This document shows positions 25,381 to 33,358 of a stretch of 64,000 nucleotides of DNA, piece by piece. The notes below the pieces were generated by a model that did no database searches, had not been told where the DNA came from, and was given only the letters and a program-made list of their open reading frames with translations. The stretch is taken from the NCBI RefSeq assembly GCF_001421765.1, contig NZ_LMLA01000014.1:81688-145687 (forward strand). The letters run 5' to 3'. The position numbers and the translations under genes were made by a program. The DNA comes from Sphingomonas sp. Leaf32 (GTDB lineage Bacteria > Pseudomonadota > Alphaproteobacteria > Sphingomonadales > Sphingomonadaceae). The first letter of the stretch is position 1. Every line of letters begins with the position of its first letter.

Positions 25381-26700
25381 TCAGCGCGCCGCCATCCGCC
25401 GCGCGAAATACACCTCGACCGCGCGCTCCACGCTCTTCGCGATCGCGCGGCGTCCCTCGGCGGAATCGAGCCGCTGCGCATCGGCCTCGTTCGACAGATA
25501 GCCGGTTTCGAACAGGATCGACGGCAGGTCGGGGGCTTTCAGCACCATCAGCGACGCCATGCGGTGATAATTGGGCTTGAGCGGGATGACACCGGTTGCC
25601 TCGCGTCCCAGCAACCGCGCAAAACCGGCGGAGGCGTTCATCGTCTCACGCTGCGTCAGGTCGATCAGGATCGAGGAGATGTCGGCGCTCTGCCGGCCGA
25701 GATCGACGCCGGCCAGAATATCGGCCTTGTTCTCGCGTGCGGCGAGGCGTGCGGCCTCACGATCGGACGCGACTTCGGACAGCGTGTAGATGCTGGCACC
25801 GGTCGCCTGCGGATTGTCGGCGCTGTCGCAATGGATCGAGATGAACAGGCTGGCCCCCAGCCGCCGGGCGATTGCATAGCGTTCCTGCAGCACCAGAAAT
25901 TCGTCGCGGTCGCGGGTCAGCGCCACACGCACCCGCCCGCTCGCCAGCAGCGCGTCACGTACTGCGCGCGCGGTCTTCAGCGTCAAATCCTTTTCCTGCA
26001 TCCCGCCATGGGGTGAGATGGCACCCGGATCATGCCCGCCATGGCCGGCATCGATCACCACCAGCGGCCGGTCGGCGTCACCCTCGATCCGGGGCAGTCG
26101 CTGACCCCGGCGGCGGCTGGGCACCGGGACCGACGCGGTGGCACGCTGCCGGGCGTCGACGATCATCGCCGCCGAGGACGATGCCGGCACGATCGCCGCC
26201 ATCGCGACCTGCGGCTGAAACCGCATCCGTCCGGCGGTCGTGGCGCGCGCATAGCGTTCGGGCGCGACGCCGCTGAGCGTCAGGGTCAGGCGACGCCCAT
26301 CGTCCGAAAATCGCCCGGCGGTGACCACCAGCGGCCGGTCGAGATCGAACACGATCCGGCTGCCCCTGTCGCGTGCGCCCTGCCGTACCGCGCGCACCGC
26401 GCCGCCCGATTCGCTGCGGCCGCCAGGGCGCACACCATCAAGGTCGACGACCAGTCGATCCGGCCCGCCCAGCACGAAGCTGGAGGCACTGTTGGCCGGG
26501 GAGTCGAGGCGGATGGTGATGCGGTCCGAACCGACATCGACCGCGTCGATCGTCTGCGCGGTCACGGGAACGCCGAACCAGATCGACAGAAAGGCCAGCC
26601 AGGCACCCATCGGGGCGCTATGCCGTCCAATCGCGTTTTCGGTCCAGCGCAAATCCATGGACGTGGTGCCCGCTTCCCTTTTTTTCCGAAGCGATTTCAT
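25381..26700 (-). CDS. amiC: N-acetylmuramoyl-L-alanine amidase (AmiC-like)
   Basis: 439 residues: an N-terminal hydrophobic export segment (about 33-48), an AMIN domain (about 50-155) that targets septal peptidoglycan, and a C-terminal Amidase_3 domain (about 213-432). The zinc site is visible in IDAGHGGHDPG and SIHCDSADN, with the catalytic Glu in ILFETGYLSN. The enzyme splits the amide between muramic acid and the stem peptide during cell separation. AGGAG five bases before the ATG fixes the start. The spacer to the divergent rne gene contains a TTAACC motif. Confidence 0.93.
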   Translation of the reverse strand: MKSLRKKREAGTTSMDLRWTENAIGRHSAPMGAWLAFLSIWFGVPVTAQTIDAVDVGSDRITIRLDSPANSASSFVLGGPDRLVVDLDGVRPGGRSESGGAVRAVRQGARDRGSRIVFDLDRPLVVTAGRFSDDGRRLTLTLSGVAPERYARATTAGRMRFQPQVAMAAIVPASSSAAMIVDARQRATASVPVPSRRRGQRLPRIEGDADRPLVVIDAGHGGHDPGAISPHGGMQEKDLTLKTARAVRDALLASGRVRVALTRDRDEFLVLQERYAIARRLGASLFISIHCDSADNPQATGASIYTLSEVASDREAARLAARENKADILAGVDLGRQSADISSILIDLTQRETMNASAGFARLLGREATGVIPLKPNYHRMASLMVLKAPDLPSILFETGYLSNEADAQRLDSAEGRRAIAKSVERAVEVYFARRMAAR

Positions 26701-27127
26701 ATGCTCCTGCGGCTCAACCCGCGGTGAACCAGCACGCTGAATCCGGCTTTAACCATTTATTCGGACTTGCTTCGCTACCGAAACGATCCCGCCGACGCTG
26801 TTGCCGTTGGCGAAACCGGGTGCTACGCCCGCAATTACGTCGGTCCCGAACTTGGGTTCGGGGAAACCGACGCGACACCCCCAGAGCGCACCCGCTTTAC
26901 GGGGTTTAACCAGGTTGATGTTCGCATGTGGCAAGTTCCGTCCCGTACCGCCTGTGCCGCTGTCGCGGCCGGCGTCGGGGCGACAATTGTCCGCCCGGAA
27001 CTTTCCGGACTGCCCATGCCAGCAGACGCATATCCCAGCAATCGCGCGCAGGCACCGGGCATGGACCCCGCCGCGCGTTTTGGCGCGCCGACTGGCCACG
27101 CCGTCCCGCGCGCCCGGAGACACTATC
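26701..27127 (+). promoter_or_regulatory. Long spacer and structured leader of rne
   Basis: 427 bp separate the divergent amidase gene from rne. A very stable hairpin (26839-26851 with 26856-26871, one three-base bulge) lies in the middle. A second stem with a CAATTG core occurs near 26980-26997, with more pairing further on. Long structured 5' regions allow RNase E to control its own mRNA in Enterobacteria; the same is inferred here. The transcription start is unknown, and no protein gene is supported in the stretch. Confidence 0.45.
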
Positions 27128-29848
27128 ATGACCACGCGGATGTTGATCGACGCACGCCACCGGGAGGAAACCCGGGTCGCCGTCGTCAAGGGTAACCGGA
27201 TCGAGGAATTCGATTTCGAATCGGCCGAGCGCAAGCAGCTCAAGGGCAATATCTATCTGGCCAAGGTGACGCGGGTCGAACCGTCGTTGCAGGCCGCGTT
27301 CGTCGATTACGGCGGCAATCGCCACGGCTTCCTCGCCTTCAGCGAAATCCATCCCGATTATTACCAGATTCCGAAGGAAGATCGCGACGCGCTGCTCGCC
27401 GAAGAGGCCGAACACGCCGCCGAGGAAGCCGCGCTGCGCGCCGGCGACCATGACGACGACCTCGATTACGACGATCATGACGAGGATGCCGAAGGCGGCG
27501 TCGAAGTCGTCGAACCCGACGAGGAAGACGACGACCATCACGACGAAGAAGAAGGCGAAGCCCCGGCACGCCGTCCGCGCAAGGGTGGTGGCGACGATGC
27601 CGCCGTCGAGGCGCTGCGCCAGCGCCGGCTGAACCTGCGCCGCCGCTACAAGATCCAGGACGTGATCCGCCGGCGGCAGGTGCTGCTGGTGCAGGTCGTG
27701 AAGGAAGAGCGTGGCAACAAGGGCGCGGCGCTGACGACCTATCTGTCGCTTGCCGGCCGCTATTGCGTGCTGATGCCCAACACCGCGCATGGCGGCGGCA
27801 TTTCGCGCAAGATCAGCTCGGCCGCCGATCGCAAGCGGTTGAAGTCGATCATGGCCGAACTGACGCTGCCGGCGTCGATGGGCTGCATCGTCCGCACCGC
27901 CGGGCTGCAGCGCAGCCGGCAGGAGATCAAGCGCGACTTCGATTACCTTGCCCGGCTGTGGGACGGCATTCGCGAACAGACGCTGACGTCGTCGGCCCCG
28001 GCACTGGTCTATGGCGACAGCGATCTGGTGAAGCGCGCGATCCGCGACATCTACAACAAGGATGTCGACGAGGTGATCGTCGAGGGCGAGGACGGCTTCC
28101 GCCACGCCAAGGAATATATGCGGCTGCTGATGCCTGCGCACGCCCGCCGGGTGAAGCAATATGCCGACGCGGTGCCGCTGTTCCAGCGCGCGCATGTCGA
28201 GGATCAGCTGGCCGCGATGTACAATCCGGTCGTGCAGCTGAAATCGGGCGGCTATCTGGTCATCAACCCGACCGAGGCGTTGGTGTCGATCGACATCAAC
28301 TCCGGCCGGTCGACCCGCGAACATAATATCGAGCAGACCGCGACCGCGACCAACCTCGAAGCCGCGCAGGAAATCGCGCGCCAGCTGCGCCTGCGCGACA
28401 TGGCCGGCCTGGTCGTGATCGACTTCATCGACATGGACCATGGCTCGAACGTCCGTAAGGTCGAGAAGGCGATGAAGGAGGCGTTGAAGAACGATCGCGC
28501 CCGCATCCAGGTCGGCCGCATCAGCGCGTTCGGCCTGATGGAAATGAGCCGTCAGCGGCTGCGTACCGGCGTGCTGGAGGCATCGACCCGCCAGTGTCCG
28601 CATTGCGAGGGCACGGGCCTTGTCCGCACCGCATCATCGGCGGGCCTGTCGGCGCTGCGCCTGATCGAGGACGAGGCCGCGCGCGGTCGCGGCTCGCTGA
28701 TTGTGTTGCGCGCCAGCCAGGAGGCGGCGTTCTACGTCCTCAACAAGAAGCGCGCCGACATCGCCGAGGTCGAGGACCGCTACGGCGTGACCGTCGAAAT
28801 CGTGCCCGATGCCGAGATCGAAGGCGCGCGGATGGCGGTCGAGGCATCGGGTCCGCCGCCGGCGCATCCGCCCAAGATCGAGCCGCTGGTCGTCGTCGAT
28901 GACGAAGACGACGCCTATGACGAGATCGAGGACGACATCGACGACGAGGTCGAGGAGGAAGCGGTCGAGGAAGTCGCGCGCACTCCGCGTGGTGACGACG
29001 AAGGCGAAGGGCGTGGCAAGCGCCGCCGTCGCCGTCGTGGCCGTCGCGGTCGCAATCGGGAAGAAGGCGATGCCGGCGACGATGCCGACACCGCCGAAGA
29101 TTCGGACGATAGCGAAGGCGAAGGCGACTCCGGTGAGGACGAGGCGGACGCCGAGGCTTCGACCGATGCCCCAACCGCCGACACCGAGCAGGGCGACGAA
29201 GGCAACAAGCGCAAGCGTCGTCGGCGCGGTCGTCGTGGCGGTCGTCGTGGCGAGGGTTCGTTCGATGCCGCCGATGGCGCCGGTGCGGTTGCCGACCTGC
29301 CTCCCGAAGACGATGCGACCGACGCGGTCGTGGACGCACCGGCCGCCGCCGAACCGGTTGCCGAACCCGCGGTCGCCGAGGCGGCCCCCGCTCCTGCCCC
29401 CAAGCGCACCCGCCGTCGTCCGAGCGCGCGTGCCAAGGTCGAGGCGGTAGCCGAAGCGGCCCCGGCCGAATCGGTGACCGTCGACGCCAGTGACGCGGCA
29501 CCGATCGTCACGCCCGAACCGGTCGAAACGCCGACGGTAGAGGTCGAGCCGGCGGCGGAAGCGCCCAAGCCGAAGCGCACCCGCAAGCGCAAGGCCGATA
29601 TCGCGTTGGTCGTAGAGGCCGAAGCAGAAGCCCCCGCTCCGGTCGAAGCAGAAGCCGCGCCCAAGAAGCGCCGGGCGCCCCGCCGCAAGGCTGCGGCACC
29701 GGTAGAAGCGCCGGCGGAAGAGGCTGCGCCGGTGGTGGAAGCCACCCCGGTCGAGGCGGAAACGCCGGACGCACCGACGGAAGAGACGGCGGCCGATGGT
29801 TCGGCGTCGCCGCGCCGTGGCTGGTGGCAGCGCACCTTCGGCAACTGA
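27128..29848 (+). CDS. rne: Ribonuclease E
   Basis: 906 residues. The N-terminal catalytic half begins MTTRMLIDARHREETRVAVV, with an S1 domain around 37-170 that is split by a highly acidic, histidine-containing insertion (about 105-155) as in other alphaproteobacteria. The DNase I-like catalytic core has VSIDINSGRST, and the zinc-link is C490PHC493EGTG. From about 590 to the end the chain is disordered, alternating acidic and Arg-rich blocks and Ala/Pro/Lys repeats, a scaffold for degradosome partners. It processes rRNA, tRNA and mRNA at the membrane. A terminator follows. Confidence 0.95.
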   Translation: MTTRMLIDARHREETRVAVVKGNRIEEFDFESAERKQLKGNIYLAKVTRVEPSLQAAFVDYGGNRHGFLAFSEIHPDYYQIPKEDRDALLAEEAEHAAEEAALRAGDHDDDLDYDDHDEDAEGGVEVVEPDEEDDDHHDEEEGEAPARRPRKGGGDDAAVEALRQRRLNLRRRYKIQDVIRRRQVLLVQVVKEERGNKGAALTTYLSLAGRYCVLMPNTAHGGGISRKISSAADRKRLKSIMAELTLPASMGCIVRTAGLQRSRQEIKRDFDYLARLWDGIREQTLTSSAPALVYGDSDLVKRAIRDIYNKDVDEVIVEGEDGFRHAKEYMRLLMPAHARRVKQYADAVPLFQRAHVEDQLAAMYNPVVQLKSGGYLVINPTEALVSIDINSGRSTREHNIEQTATATNLEAAQEIARQLRLRDMAGLVVIDFIDMDHGSNVRKVEKAMKEALKNDRARIQVGRISAFGLMEMSRQRLRTGVLEASTRQCPHCEGTGLVRTASSAGLSALRLIEDEAARGRGSLIVLRASQEAAFYVLNKKRADIAEVEDRYGVTVEIVPDAEIEGARMAVEASGPPPAHPPKIEPLVVVDDEDDAYDEIEDDIDDEVEEEAVEEVARTPRGDDEGEGRGKRRRRRRGRRGRNREEGDAGDDADTAEDSDDSEGEGDSGEDEADAEASTDAPTADTEQGDEGNKRKRRRRGRRGGRRGEGSFDAADGAGAVADLPPEDDATDAVVDAPAAAEPVAEPAVAEAAPAPAPKRTRRRPSARAKVEAVAEAAPAESVTVDASDAAPIVTPEPVETPTVEVEPAAEAPKPKRTRKRKADIALVVEAEAEAPAPVEAEAAPKKRRAPRRKAAAPVEAPAEEAAPVVEATPVEAETPDAPTEETAADGSASPRRGWWQRTFGN

Positions 29849-29867
29849 TCGTAGGGGCCTGACGAAA

Positions 29868-29905
29868 AGGGGGCGGCATCCGGACCGGGTGCCGCCCCTT
29901 TTTGC
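29868..29905. terminator. Shared intrinsic terminator of rne and the HWE kinase gene
   Basis: A 12-bp GC-rich stem (29870-29881 with 29887-29898) is flanked by AAAA on the left and TTTTT on the right. It can therefore end transcription from both converging genes; the kinase stop codon is 3 bases away. Confidence 0.85.
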
Positions 29906-29907
29906 GT

Positions 29908-31272
29908 TTATGCGGGCGGCGGGGCGGGATCCTCGCGGACCAGGGCCGAACGGCTGAGATCGATCCGGACCGCCAGTCCATCGGACCGCCAGTCACGACG
30001 GATGCTACCGGCCAGCTGCTGTTCGATACTGAGCGAGGCCAGCCGGGTCCCGAAGCCGGTCGCCTGCGGCTCCCCCGGGATCGTCGGGCCACCCGATTCC
30101 CGCCAGTCGATCCGCAGCGCATCGCCCTGCAGGGACGTGCGAATATCCACCCGCCCCTCCGGCGCCGACAGGCCGCCATATTTGGCGGCGTTGGTCGCCA
30201 GTTCGTGGAAGATCAGCGCGACCGGCGTCGCCCCGCGATCGTCAATCGGCACGTCGTCGCCCTCGATCCCCCACTGCTCGGTGCCGTAGGGCGACAGCAG
30301 CTCGCGCAGGACATGGTGCAGCGTCGCCTCCCCGATCAGCGGGCGTGATAGGTCGCTATGCGGCCGGGCAAGGTCATGGGCCGCGCCCAGCGCCGCGATC
30401 CGCCGCGCTAGATCGTCGGCGAAGTCGCGGACCGCCGGCATCCGCCGCGCCGACATCCGCACCAGCCCGCTGATGATCGCGAAGATATTCTTGATCCGGT
30501 GGCTCAGCTCACGGCTCAATATGTCGTTCTGTTCGGCGGCGCGCTTGGCGGAATCGATGTCGGTGCAGGTGCCGATCCAGCGGACGATCGCTCCATCGGC
30601 GTCGCGCACCGGCAGCGCACGGCCCAGCACCCAGCGATAGGCGCCGCTGCGATGGCGCAGGCGGTATTCGATCTCGTAATCTTCGCCGGTGGTCAGGCTG
30701 TGCCGCCAGCGCGTCCAGGCGCGATCCTGGTCGTCGGGATGGAACATGCCGTTCCACCCTTTCCCATCGGTCGATCCCTCCGGCATACCGGTGAAACGAT
30801 ACCATTGCGCATTGTAGAAATCGTGATGCCCGTCCGGCCGGGTCGCCCACACCATCTGCGGCATGGCGTTGGTCAGCGTGTCGAGCTCGGCACGGGTCGC
30901 GGCGCGGGCCGTTTCGGCCTGGCGGCGCGATTCTTCGGCCGAAGCGACGCCGATCCAGCGTCCCGCGCCGTCCGGCCGCACTCGGAAGTCGATCGGTCCC
31001 TCGATATGCCCGGCGACAGGCGACAGTGACAGGGCGAACGGCCCGCCGGCCGCCACGCCATCGCTCCATGCCCGCCGCGCCGCATCGCGGCTCGCCCCGT
31101 CGTCGCAGCCATTCCACAGATCACGTCCGGTGGTATCGCCGAAATCGGCCTGCCAACGGCGGTTGCTCCATAGCAATCGTCCGTCGTCGGTGGCGACCCA
31201 GGTCAGTATCGGCATCGTATCGGCAATATCGTGCCAGATCGTCGATGTCGGATCGATGGTATCGGCTGTCAT
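29908..31272 (-). CDS. PAS-domain HWE-type sensor histidine kinase
   Basis: 454 residues without membrane segments. Two PAS-like domains (about 12-120 and 130-250) are followed by an HWE/HisKA_2 dimerisation helix with the phospho-acceptor His in SRELSHRIKNIFAIISG near 257, and a small ATPase domain with FHELATNAAKYGG. Kinases of this class in sphingomonads feed the PhyR/EcfG general stress response or act on receiver-only regulators. No response regulator is adjacent, but a receiver-only protein lies 5 kb away. A GTG two codons upstream is an alternative start. Confidence 0.9.
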   Translation of the reverse strand: MTADTIDPTSTIWHDIADTMPILTWVATDDGRLLWSNRRWQADFGDTTGRDLWNGCDDGASRDAARRAWSDGVAAGGPFALSLSPVAGHIEGPIDFRVRPDGAGRWIGVASAEESRRQAETARAATRAELDTLTNAMPQMVWATRPDGHHDFYNAQWYRFTGMPEGSTDGKGWNGMFHPDDQDRAWTRWRHSLTTGEDYEIEYRLRHRSGAYRWVLGRALPVRDADGAIVRWIGTCTDIDSAKRAAEQNDILSRELSHRIKNIFAIISGLVRMSARRMPAVRDFADDLARRIAALGAAHDLARPHSDLSRPLIGEATLHHVLRELLSPYGTEQWGIEGDDVPIDDRGATPVALIFHELATNAAKYGGLSAPEGRVDIRTSLQGDALRIDWRESGGPTIPGEPQATGFGTRLASLSIEQQLAGSIRRDWRSDGLAVRIDLSRSALVREDPAPPPA

Positions 31273-31426
31273 GTTCACATCATTTGTCCAAGGTCGACCT
31301 GCCCGGATCGGGCAATGTCGCTGCACCGAAAATATTCACCGCTCAGCGCGTGTGACCTGCACGGGACTAAAACCACATCGTCCGAACCATGCACACGATC
31401 GGGGATAAACAATTCGTATGCCATCA

Positions 31427-31448
31427 GCGAAAATCGACGATTTTTCGC
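31427..31448. promoter_or_regulatory. AT-rich palindrome upstream of mucR
   Basis: A 22-base near-perfect palindrome (GCGAAAATCG and its complement around one A, one extra T) lies in a markedly AT-rich part of the divergent spacer between the HWE kinase and mucR, 91 bases before the mucR ATG. MucR/Ros proteins bind AT-rich sites and repress their own genes, so this is a plausible operator. Confidence 0.4.
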
Positions 31449-31538
31449 AATAATGCTATCGATTTTAAGATTATCCTCCGTAGAGCCATTGACCTGACCC
31501 CGGGCACGTAGCATTTCGCCGCCATTGAGGAGATCTCC

Positions 31539-32048
31539 ATGACCGAAGACAGTTCCGAACTCAACGCGATCGAACTGGCCACCGAACTTACCATCGCCTG
31601 GTTGAACAACGGCAACAACCGCGTCGCAGCAGAGGATGTTCCGGCATTCCTGCAGACGATGCACGCCACCGTTCTGGGCCTTGCGTCGGGCACGTCGGAG
31701 CCGGAGGAATCCGCGCCGCAGCAGGAACATGTGGCCGCCGTGTCGGTGCGCAAGTCGCTGGCGTCGAAGGATCACATCATTTCAATGATCGACGGCAAGT
31801 CGTACAAGACGCTGCGCCGTCACCTTGCCGGCCACGGCCTGACCCCGGAAACCTATCGCGAGCGCTATGGCCTGCGCCCCGATTATCCGATGGTCGCCGA
31901 AACCTATTCGCAGAGCCGTCGCGACATGGCGAAGCGCATCGGTCTGGGCCGCAAGGCGCGCACGACCACCGAGGGCGGCGACACCGCCGTGGCCGAAGCG
32001 GGTGATGCCCCGCGCCGTCGCGGCCGCAAGCCGAAGGCCGCCGAATAA
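31539..32048 (+). CDS. mucR: MucR/Ros-family transcriptional regulator
   Basis: 169 residues. The family core is clear: SLASKDHIISMIDGKSYKTL followed by RRHLAGHGLTPETYRERYGL and DYPMVAETYSQSRRDMAKRIGLGR. In classical Ros/MucR the zinc finger starts with a cysteine pair; here neither cysteine is present (IISMIDGKS), so the fold must be held without the usual Cys2His2 zinc, as in some rhizobial homologues. The C-terminal tail is basic (RRRGRKPKAAE) and could add DNA contacts. MucR proteins act as global, H-NS-like regulators of exopolysaccharide, motility and cell-cycle genes. GGAG precedes the ATG. Confidence 0.92.
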   Translation: MTEDSSELNAIELATELTIAWLNNGNNRVAAEDVPAFLQTMHATVLGLASGTSEPEESAPQQEHVAAVSVRKSLASKDHIISMIDGKSYKTLRRHLAGHGLTPETYRERYGLRPDYPMVAETYSQSRRDMAKRIGLGRKARTTTEGGDTAVAEAGDAPRRRGRKPKAAE

Positions 32049-32051
32049 GCG

Positions 32052-32083
32052 AAAAGGGGCGGCCGATCGGTCGCCCCTTTTTG
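32052..32083. terminator. Shared intrinsic terminator of mucR and hisZ
   Basis: AAAAGGGGCG pairs with CGCCCCTTTTT, with a further CCG/CGG inner stem. It lies exactly between the converging stops of mucR and hisZ and has A/T tracts on both sides, so it works in both directions. Confidence 0.85.
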
Positions 32084-32085
32084 GT

Positions 32086-33189
32086 TCAGGCGATCGCCCG
32101 TGTGTGGTCGCCGTCCCACACATGGGTGCAGAGTTGTGCCTGCGGCGTGTCGCCTGCGGCCAGTGCCGCCACCGTGACCCAGCCCTCGCCCCGCAGCCGC
32201 GCCGCCGTCGCGGGCGCTGTTCCGAGCGGCAGGAACAGCCGCTGCCGGTCCTCGCCGCCCAGCCCCGCATCGAGCAGCGCATCGGCATAGAGCGAGAAAC
32301 CGACGGCGGCTTCCTCCTGCCCATCGGCGTGGCAGACGGTATAGCTCCCGCCGCGCCCGACCTCGCCCAGCACGCCGCGGGCGAAGAGCGAGAAGCCGAG
32401 CCAGCTCTGATATTCGAAGCCGTGCCGCTCGGTCGGGTCGAGCGTCACGTCGACATCGGTGGGCAGGGTCGCGACCACCGCCTCGATCGCGTCGAGCCGC
32501 GACGCCAGCCGTCCGGCGGCATCGGTCGCGCGCAGCCGGGCAAGCGCGGTGGCGAACGGTCCGGCGGCCTCGACCAGCGGCAGATAGGCGGGGTCGATCG
32601 CGGCGACGCGACCGGCATCCTTGGCATCCAGCGCGGCGATCAGCGCGTCATGCTGCGGCCCCGGCGGATCGCCGGCCAGCGTTGCGACCAGATCGGGCAG
32701 GGTGAAGTCGATCGAGATGCCGCGCACCCCCGCCGCCCGCAGCGATTCGACCGCGACGGTCACGATCTCGGTCGCAGCCGCCACGCTGTCGAGCCCGATC
32801 AGTTCCGCACCGATCTGGCGCAGCGCGCGGCGGGGACGAAGTTCGCTCGCGCGCAGTTTCAGCACCGGCCCGGCATAGGACAGGCGCACCGGGCGCGGGT
32901 GATGCCCCATGCGCGTCGCGGCGATCCGCGCGACCTGTGCGGTGATGTCGGGCCGGATCGCCAGCGTGCGCTGGCTGACCGGATCGACGAAGCGCACCGC
33001 ATCGGTCGCCGCCGTCCCCTTCAACCGCCCGGCCAGCCCCGCCTCGAACTCGGCGAGCGGCGGGTCGACCTGCTCATAGCCATAGCCATGGGCCACGCCC
33101 AGCACCGCCCCTTCGAAACGGCGCAGGCCGTCGGCGGCGGGGGGCAGGCGGTCGTGAAACCCTTCGGGGAGGAGGCCGGTATCGTGCAT
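32086..33189 (-). CDS. hisZ: ATP phosphoribosyltransferase regulatory subunit
   Basis: 367 residues resembling a catalytically inactive histidyl-tRNA synthetase: DTGLLPEGFHDRLPPAA at the N-terminus, RPDITAQVARIAATRM in the middle and GGSYTVCHADGQEEAAVGFSL near the end. HisZ binds the short form of HisG and gives it histidine feedback control at the first step of histidine synthesis. It lacks the C-terminal anticodon-binding domain of true synthetases. It follows the serC-serA operon in the same direction after 169 bp with a hairpin and may be separately transcribed. Confidence 0.9.
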   Translation of the reverse strand: MHDTGLLPEGFHDRLPPAADGLRRFEGAVLGVAHGYGYEQVDPPLAEFEAGLAGRLKGTAATDAVRFVDPVSQRTLAIRPDITAQVARIAATRMGHHPRPVRLSYAGPVLKLRASELRPRRALRQIGAELIGLDSVAAATEIVTVAVESLRAAGVRGISIDFTLPDLVATLAGDPPGPQHDALIAALDAKDAGRVAAIDPAYLPLVEAAGPFATALARLRATDAAGRLASRLDAIEAVVATLPTDVDVTLDPTERHGFEYQSWLGFSLFARGVLGEVGRGGSYTVCHADGQEEAAVGFSLYADALLDAGLGGEDRQRLFLPLGTAPATAARLRGEGWVTVAALAAGDTPQAQLCTHVWDGDHTRAIA

Positions 33190-33248
33190 GGGATTTTCCC
33201 TAGCGTGAGTTGGCTGGCGGTGGAACCGGGGACGGAACGCCCGATACG

Positions 33249-33277
33249 CGTCACCCTCGATCAAGTCCGGGGTGACG
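33249..33277. repeat. Degenerate GTCACC hairpin repeat
   Basis: CGTCACC and GGTGACG arms flank a central CGATCAAG-type loop. It resembles the perfect hairpin at 14551-14579 and lies 60 bases upstream of the hisZ start, inside its likely promoter region. Confidence 0.5.
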
Positions 33278-33309
33278 TTGTGGCGAATGCTGTCTTCCCA
33301 ACGCAAGAC

Positions 33310-33335
33310 GGGCTGCCGGATCGCTCCGACAGCCC
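33310..33335 (-). terminator. Hairpin after serA
   Basis: An 11-bp stem with one mismatch (33310-33320 with 33325-33335) around TCGC lies 24 bases past the serA stop. It is a likely terminator of the serC-serA operon, although no strong T tract follows. Confidence 0.5.
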
Positions 33336-33358
33336 GCCCGCTCACAGCAACAGACCGA

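Noticed and set aside
26906..28603. Long minus-strand frame opposite rne
   Set aside because: It is a reflection of rne codon bias; no domain or ribosome site supports it.
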